NCBI RefSeq assembly: GCF_040096075.1
Contig: NZ_JBBMFJ010000009.1
Coordinates: 32,127-96,126 of the forward strand
Reading direction: 5' to 3'
DNA from: Brotaphodocola faecis
Lineage (GTDB): Bacteria; Bacillota; Clostridia; Lachnospirales; Lachnospiraceae
DNA length: 64,000 nt
Every line of letters begins with the position of its first letter. Within the stretch, counting starts at the first letter, position 1. Below the pieces are notes generated by a model. It searched no databases. It saw only the letters and a list, made by a program, of their open reading frames with translations, and was not told the DNA's origin. Positions 59,149-64,000 of this stretch are shown here, one piece after another. A program made the translations under genes and the position numbers.

Positions 59149-60709
59149 ACTTTCTGCCCTGAGAAACCGGATGGTCTTCCGGCTCTGGGCCTTTATGATG
59201 ATCCCTGTCATGTTCGGGATCTGTTTTATGTGGGTGGTACAGATCTTTCTCTTTGAGCAAAACTATGCCACCGCCTCCGTCAATGAGGCGCTGGACCGCC
59301 TGTCCCCGGTCATGGAAGACCTGCGGACCCGCGATATCGGAAACGATGAGCGGCTGTTGTCCTTCATCAGCCATATCAACGGCGAACTGCTTCTGGTCTC
59401 CGAAGATGGCACGCTAATTGAAATGTACTCCTCCGGTCATCTGGTTCAGCCCCAGGAGTGGGAACTGAAATTTGATTCCCCGGAAATGATCCGACAGAAG
59501 CCGGACTTTCAGGAACTTTTAAACGGTCATCCTTACAAGCACATTGAACGGATGCATGGCCAGATCATCGGCTATGAGCTGGGATTTCCCGTCACCTATA
59601 ACGGAGACTGCGCTTACCTGATCCTGCGAAACGCCCTCATGACCCGTACCGTGCTGAATTTAAACCGGTCACAGCTCATTGTGTTAAGCATTCTTCTGAC
59701 CGGTATTGCCTCCGTACTGGCCGCGGTCCTGTCCAAGCAGTTTACAAAACCCATTTTTCAGATTAAGGAATCCGTGGATAAGCTGACTCAGAACGATTTT
59801 TCCATTGGACCGGATCTGGAACGTCAGGATGAACTGGGGCAGCTCTCCCACTCGGTCGGAAAGCTTGGAAAAGCCCTGCAGCGGCTGGATGTGCTGCGCC
59901 GGGAAGTCATTGCCAATGTCTCCCATGAGCTGCGCTCCCCGCTGGCCCTCATCACCGGCTATGCCGAGATGGTGCGGGACATCACCTGGAAGGATGAGGA
60001 AATGCGGAATGAAAACTTAAATCTCATCATCAGTGAATCCAACCGCATGAGCGAGATGGTAAACGATATCCTGGACTACTCCCAGTTTTCCGCCGGCTAC
60101 AGCAAGTTAAAGAAAGACTGGTACGACCTGCGGGATATCGTAAACGCGGAGCTGACCCGATGCCGTCAGGCCGCCGCGGAACATGGTATCACGCTAACCC
60201 TGCAGATTGCAGATGCACAGATGCCCGATGCACTGCCACAGGGCACCACGGTTTCAGACATGCCAGATACCAAATCCACAGGCACACCAGCAAACAACCA
60301 GGCCATGTACCCACTGCAATTCCAGGTGGACGCCCTGAAAATGAGCCAGGTCATGCGAAACCTCTTAAACAACGCCATCAACCATACGCCGGAAAACCAG
60401 GAAATCTTTATCCGTCTGATTCCAAATCCGGCTGCAGGAGCAGAAGTTCCGGACAGCGCGCTGGATGCTGCCAGCAAAATTGCCGGTTCCTGCTGTCTCG
60501 TGGAGGTTGCAAACCCCGGTGATCCCATTCCGGAGGAAGACCGCAACATCATCTGGGAGCGCTTCCAGCGCAGCCAGCATCAGAGCGGCCGCCGCCTCGG
60601 CACCGGTATCGGACTTTCCATTGTCAGCACCATCTTAAAAGCGCATGAGATGCCTTACGGCGTGGACTGTAAGGATGGGTATAACATTTTCTGGTTTGTG
60701 TGCCGGTAA
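59138..60709 (+). CDS. Membrane sensor histidine kinase
   Basis: Partner of the preceding regulator. The 523 residues have spans near 13-38 and 178-198, about 140 extracytoplasmic residues between them, a HAMP linker, and HisKA with His 263 in NVSHELRSPLALITGYAEM. The HATPase domain has an N-box (RNLLNNAINHTP), G1 (NPGDPIP) and G2 (GTGIGLSIV). A proline/threonine-rich low-complexity stretch (about 360-395) sits inside the kinase core. I start at the ATG at 59138; a TTG at 59126 is less likely. Stimulus unknown. Confidence 0.92.
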   Translation: MKTRLSALRNRMVFRLWAFMMIPVMFGICFMWVVQIFLFEQNYATASVNEALDRLSPVMEDLRTRDIGNDERLLSFISHINGELLLVSEDGTLIEMYSSGHLVQPQEWELKFDSPEMIRQKPDFQELLNGHPYKHIERMHGQIIGYELGFPVTYNGDCAYLILRNALMTRTVLNLNRSQLIVLSILLTGIASVLAAVLSKQFTKPIFQIKESVDKLTQNDFSIGPDLERQDELGQLSHSVGKLGKALQRLDVLRREVIANVSHELRSPLALITGYAEMVRDITWKDEEMRNENLNLIISESNRMSEMVNDILDYSQFSAGYSKLKKDWYDLRDIVNAELTRCRQAAAEHGITLTLQIADAQMPDALPQGTTVSDMPDTKSTGTPANNQAMYPLQFQVDALKMSQVMRNLLNNAINHTPENQEIFIRLIPNPAAGAEVPDSALDAASKIAGSCCLVEVANPGDPIPEEDRNIIWERFQRSQHQSGRRLGTGIGLSIVSTILKAHEMPYGVDCKDGYNIFWFVCR

Positions 60710-60734
60710 AATAACCATGTACTGCGCCCCATAT

Positions 60735-60782
60735 AAAAAGCCGGCAACACATCGCCAATTTACGCGCGTGTTGCTGGCTTTT
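60735..60782. terminator. Bidirectional terminator between the kinase and GGDEF-EAL genes
   Basis: Arms AAAAAGCCGGCAACAC and GTGTTGCTGGCTTTT (one mismatch) between convergent genes. Confidence 0.9.
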
Positions 60783-60802
60783 ATAATACCAACTATTTTT
60801 TA

Positions 60803-62200
60803 TTACCGTTTCAGTTTCTCCCGCTCCTGATCCAGCACGGTTCTGGTTTCTTCCATACTTTTTCCAAGTACATTAACCAGAAGTTCCTGCGGAATGGTTG
60901 GGGAATAGTAGTAGCCCTGCTGGTATGCGCAGCCGAACTTTGCCAGAATATCTAACTGGCGCTGGGTCTCCACGCCTTCTGCGATGAGGCGTTTGCCCAG
61001 CTTGTCCGCTGCCTTGATCAGGCACTCCACGATGGGCTCGGATTTCGGATTGGTTTCCAGCTGCCACATGAACATGCGCTCAAACTTCAGTGTATCCACC
61101 GGAAGCTCCAGGATCTTGCTGATTCCGGAATAACCGGAACCGAAATTGTTTAAAATCAGCTCCACACCCAGATCCTTTAACTGCTGCATCACAATCTCAA
61201 TAATGACCGGTGTGGTGGTAAGGGCATATTCATCGATCTCAACAGCCAGCTTGCCGGACGGAATCTGGTATTTCTCGATCATACTCTGAACCGTATCTAT
61301 AAAGTTTTCCTGAATGATCAACACCGGTGATACCGGAACCGCAATGGACTCGTACTCAATGCCCTTTTTCTCCAGCTCCGCGATTTCCTGAGCTACCCGC
61401 TCCAAGGCGTAATATTCCACACTGCTGATCTGGCCGGTATCCTCCGCGATCGGAACGAACTCTGCGCTGCCAACCATACCGATATCTTTTACAAACATCC
61501 GCATGTAATATTCTGCGCGGACAAAGCGGTTTTCCTGCGTGTTGTAGGTAGGACGGAAGCGGATCTCCAGCTCATGGTTCTCCAGAGCTGTGCTGATATA
61601 CTTCGCAATCGCCTGCTTGCGCAGATGAGCCGCATGCAGTTTGGAATCGTAAATCGCGTACTGGTTCATGCCGGTCTCCGCCGCCTTGCTGACTGCCAGA
61701 TCCAGACATTTGAGGATTTCATCCGCACTGGACGCATAACCCGGATAGGAACAAAGTCCGATCTGACAGGAACACATGCAGTCGGTCCCATCAATCTTCC
61801 AGCTCTGGGAGAAACGATCCAGAATCTCCTCTGCCAGACGTACAGCCTGTCCCTGGGTACGGCTTCTTAAGATGGAAATGAATTCCACGCCCACATAACG
61901 GTACACCGTACAGCCAGTCTCTTCTCTCAGATACTCCAGAATTGCTTTTAACAGTTCCTCACAATAAGAAAAACCGAACAGTTCATTCATTCGTTTGAAG
62001 TTTTCAATGTAAAACTTCATGACCACACCCTGGCCATCTCCGGATAACGCATGATCCAGCTGGTGACGGCACACCATGCGGTCACCGCCCAGGCTGACAT
62101 CTCCCAGATTGCTGTTCTCTGCCGGTACCTCTGCGACTGCCTTTGTCACAGTCTCAGTCATCTTTTCTGTATTCTGTTTTTTTCTTCCAAATAAGCCCAT
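60803..62200 (-). CDS. Degenerate GGDEF-EAL protein, probably a non-catalytic c-di-GMP receptor
   Basis: The 465 residues start at the ATG at 62200 (MGLFGRKKQNTEK) with AAAAGGGGG upstream. A GGDEF fold (about 45-190) has VGVEF (103-107) in place of GGDEF. An EAL fold (about 195-460) has EYY (230-232) in place of EAL and NNFG (351-354) in place of DDFG; AEGVE (407-411) and QQGY (427-430) are kept. Both reactions should be lost. Proteins of this kind (FimX, LapD) bind c-di-GMP and signal by contact. No membrane span. An alternative is complete loss of ligand binding. Confidence 0.88.
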   Translation of the reverse strand: MGLFGRKKQNTEKMTETVTKAVAEVPAENSNLGDVSLGGDRMVCRHQLDHALSGDGQGVVMKFYIENFKRMNELFGFSYCEELLKAILEYLREETGCTVYRYVGVEFISILRSRTQGQAVRLAEEILDRFSQSWKIDGTDCMCSCQIGLCSYPGYASSADEILKCLDLAVSKAAETGMNQYAIYDSKLHAAHLRKQAIAKYISTALENHELEIRFRPTYNTQENRFVRAEYYMRMFVKDIGMVGSAEFVPIAEDTGQISSVEYYALERVAQEIAELEKKGIEYESIAVPVSPVLIIQENFIDTVQSMIEKYQIPSGKLAVEIDEYALTTTPVIIEIVMQQLKDLGVELILNNFGSGYSGISKILELPVDTLKFERMFMWQLETNPKSEPIVECLIKAADKLGKRLIAEGVETQRQLDILAKFGCAYQQGYYYSPTIPQELLVNVLGKSMEETRTVLDQEREKLKR

Positions 62201-62284
62201 AATCAAATCCCCCTTTTCTGATTGATTTTCTCCACTTTCTCTGCTGTAAAATCGGTCTTCTGCCATCGACAGACTGCTCTGTCC

Positions 62285-62815
62285 TTACAAAATCCGGTCT
62301 GCAATCTCCCGGCAGATTTCCTCTGGTGTCTTGCCATCGGTAGCTACCACAATATCGGCCGCCGCCTCATAGAGTGCCCGGCGCTTTTCCTGCAGTCCGG
62401 CAATGTATTCCACATTCATATGGCCATTTAAAACCGGGCGGTTGCTGCTGTCCTTCACCCGCTCATAAACCGTTTCCGGGGATGCCGTCAGAAGCACGAC
62501 CTTTCCGCTCTGTTTCATATACGCCTGATTTTCCGGCCGCACCACAATGCCGCCTCCGCAGGAAACTACGGTATTGGTTTTGTTCTGAAAGCTGACCAGC
62601 ATGTCTGTTTCCAGTTTCCGGAAATGATCCTCGCCATACTTTGCGAAAATCTCCGTGATCGGCATGCCCTGCTGTTCCTCAATGAGCTGATCCATCTCGA
62701 TCAGCTCCAGATGAAGCTGCCGTTTCAGCTCCGCCGCAATGGTACTCTTTCCTGCTCCCATAAAGCCGATCAGGAAGATATTGCAGTCGGGCTGCTTTGT
62801 CTGCGTTGTTTCCAT
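62285..62815 (-). CDS. aroK: Shikimate kinase
   Basis: Phosphorylates shikimate in chorismate synthesis. The 176 residues have P-loop GFMGAGKST, the shikimate-binding DQLIEEQQGMPITEIFAKYGE, VVSCGGGIV and the lid with SSNRPVLNG. I start at the ATG at 62815 (METTQTKQPDCNIF), five bases from GGAGG; an upstream in-frame start lacks a site. Other aro genes are not nearby. Confidence 0.94.
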   Translation of the reverse strand: METTQTKQPDCNIFLIGFMGAGKSTIAAELKRQLHLELIEMDQLIEEQQGMPITEIFAKYGEDHFRKLETDMLVSFQNKTNTVVSCGGGIVVRPENQAYMKQSGKVVLLTASPETVYERVKDSSNRPVLNGHMNVEYIAGLQEKRRALYEAAADIVVATDGKTPEEICREIADRIL

Positions 62816-63016
62816 AAATTCCTCCACTTGCACAATTCCGGACACTTCGTAAAGCCGTTTTGCTTCCCCGAAGGCCCGGAACTATGATGTTGCAACCACC
62901 GGCCTTTCCGCCGCGCAATTACCAATTTTCTATTTGTAATTATATCAGCAGTTCTATGTTTGCGCAATCATTTTGTCCTGTTCCGATTTCGTAAAGGCTG
63001 ACGAAAGTTAAACCTA

Positions 63017-63892
63017 TCATCTTTTCGCCTTCGTTGGCAGGAATGTTACAACCACGCCTGCGCAGATCAGCACTGCGCCCACCACAAAGGACGGGGTGAT
63101 GACCTCATGCAGGAGCAGCACGCCCAGCACCGCAGATACCAACGGCTGCAGCGGATAAAACATGGAACAGGTGCTGGCATTTAGCAGCTGCAAAGCCTTA
63201 TTCCAACAGGTATGTGCCACCGCCGTGCCAAAAATTGCTACAAACAGGCAGGCACCAAGCGCTACAGCAGTGGGATGACTTCCTGTCACAAACACATTCT
63301 CGATCACAGCCGCCGGAATATTGAACACCAGCGCAATAGCCATGCCATAAAGCGCCGTCTGTACCGGATCATAGTAGCCGGAAATCTTGCGGATGGATAC
63401 GGATGCCGCAGACCACAGAATCACAGATCCGACGGAGCACAGGACGCCCATCGTATTAATCTCCATACTGCCCTTTCCCAGAATGATGTAAACACCGATC
63501 AGGGATACCACGATGCTGACTACATTTTTCCAGGTGATCTGCTCCTTTAAAAACAGTGCCGCCATAATGGAAATGACCACCGGGTTTAAGGAGTTGATCA
63601 GGGATGCCAGGGAACCGGATAACAAGGCCGTTCCGCCAAGCTGTAGTATAATAGAAACAAAATATCCAAGTCCGCCCAGAATCAGCAGATACTTCCAGTG
63701 TTCCGGCTGAATCTTCTTCGCTCCGCCCTTCAGTTTCAGAATTCCGTAAAGGCATAATACTGATACTGCGTACCGGCACATCCCAACCGTCACCGGCCCC
63801 ATAACCGCCAGGGCATATTTGCTTACAATATAAATGCTGCCCCAGCAAAAAAATGTGATCAACAGAAATAAATAGCCTGCATTGCGTTTCAT
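63017..63892 (-). CDS. EamA/DMT-family transporter
   Basis: The 291 residues have ten predicted spans in two EamA halves: N-terminal LLITFFCWGSIYIVSKYAL and second-half start with GVLCSVGSVILWSAASVSIRK. Such proteins export or import metabolites, often amino acids or their analogues; the substrate is not predictable. Ribosome binding site GAGAGGA. The 29-bp hairpin repeat lies 32 bp upstream of the start. Confidence 0.92.
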   Translation of the reverse strand: MKRNAGYLFLLITFFCWGSIYIVSKYALAVMGPVTVGMCRYAVSVLCLYGILKLKGGAKKIQPEHWKYLLILGGLGYFVSIILQLGGTALLSGSLASLINSLNPVVISIMAALFLKEQITWKNVVSIVVSLIGVYIILGKGSMEINTMGVLCSVGSVILWSAASVSIRKISGYYDPVQTALYGMAIALVFNIPAAVIENVFVTGSHPTAVALGACLFVAIFGTAVAHTCWNKALQLLNASTCSMFYPLQPLVSAVLGVLLLHEVITPSFVVGAVLICAGVVVTFLPTKAKR

Positions 63893-63924
63893 AATCTCAA
63901 GTCCTCTCTTGTACTGTCATAGTC

Positions 63925-63953
63925 CGTAACTGTTCAGTACCCTCACAGTTACG
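63925..63953 (-). repeat. 29-bp hairpin repeat, copy 4
   Basis: Arms CGTAACTGT / ACAGTTACG; the loop TCAGTACCCTC is read on the plus strand, so relative to the DMT gene it is inverted compared with copies 1-3. It abuts a second palindrome at 63954-63998. Confidence 0.85.
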
Positions 63954-63998
63954 GGCAAAAATCCATTGAAAATTGCCTTCGGCAATGGGATTTTTGCC
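63954..63998. repeat. Compound palindrome at the window edge
   Basis: Outer arms GGCAAAAATCC (63954-63964) and GGATTTTTGCC (63988-63998) enclose an inner hairpin ATTGCC / GGCAAT with a 3-base loop (972-986). It directly adjoins hairpin repeat copy 4. It could be a terminator of a gene beyond the edge or part of a larger repeat. Confidence 0.7.
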
Positions 63999-64000
63999 TG

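Noticed and set aside
16981..63953. The four 29-bp palindromes as CRISPR repeats
   Set aside because: They are 12-22 kb apart with no spacers between, so they are dispersed repeats.

Overview
The window looks like chromosome of a spore-forming clostridium, most likely Lachnospiraceae. The grounds are the zinc-type S14, the SipL and SpoIIID sporulation proteins, a type III glutamine synthetase, a T-box in front of an archaeal-type proS, clostridial SPOCS/LysM, CmpB-like and TSCPD families, and strong AGGAGG ribosome binding sites. Most genes are moderately GC-rich; one stretch (about 43.7-47.3 kb) is clearly AT-richer. I see no tRNA, rRNA, CRISPR array or prophage. Family calls come from reading translations; no database search was run.

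Layout. 1-10.2 kb: the S10/spc ribosomal protein operon on the minus strand (rpsJ to rplO, then secY cut by the window edge), with a promoter, a branched candidate leader RNA and three hairpins in its only wide internal gaps. 10.3-16.8 kb, minus strand: a secreted repeat protein, glutamine synthetase III, class II aldolase and threonine synthase. 17-25 kb: a CmpB-like membrane protein with a long hendecad helix, a LysR regulator, T-box-controlled proS, and a four-gene polar amino acid (probably glutamate) ABC transporter followed by a cytidylate-kinase-like gene. 25-31.4 kb: a DMSO-reductase-family enzyme with a small partner ORF and a GGDEF protein, then a cysteine desulfidase-like gene facing a LysR regulator. 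31.4-41.8 kb: small conserved genes, a RluA-family gene carrying a DnaA-box cluster and ending in a mobile element, hemolysin III, sipL, cysE, a PrcB-like lipoprotein, a 2-hydroxyacid dehydrogenase, a histidine phosphatase, spoIIID, and a FUSC/TetR pair. 42-47.2 kb: putP, then a c-di-GMP-I riboswitch ahead of a 997-residue PAS/GGDEF/EAL protein. 47.3-50.8 kb: acetyltransferase, cyclophilin, and mgtE behind a long leader. 50.8-58.1 kb: an RND efflux operon (adaptor, pump, two TolC-like proteins) and a small membrane protein. 58.1-64 kb: a mobile-element copy, a two-component system, a catalytically degenerate GGDEF-EAL protein, shikimate kinase and a DMT transporter.

Themes. Three proteins and one riboswitch concern c-di-GMP: GGDEF at 27.6 kb, PAS/EAL/GGDEF at 44.2 kb under a c-di-GMP aptamer, and a probable non-catalytic receptor at 60.8 kb. 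RNA-level control is dense: T-box, c-di-GMP aptamer, and candidate leaders of the S10 operon, the amino acid transporter and mgtE.

The least explained signals are: a 29-bp hairpin repeat found four times, three of them between a recognisable promoter and a start codon; a 165-bp inverted-repeat element in two copies differing at one base; a spoIIID promoter whose sigma-E -10 lies in the loop of the preceding gene's terminator; and nine DnaA-box-like sites in 278 bp inside the RluA-family gene.
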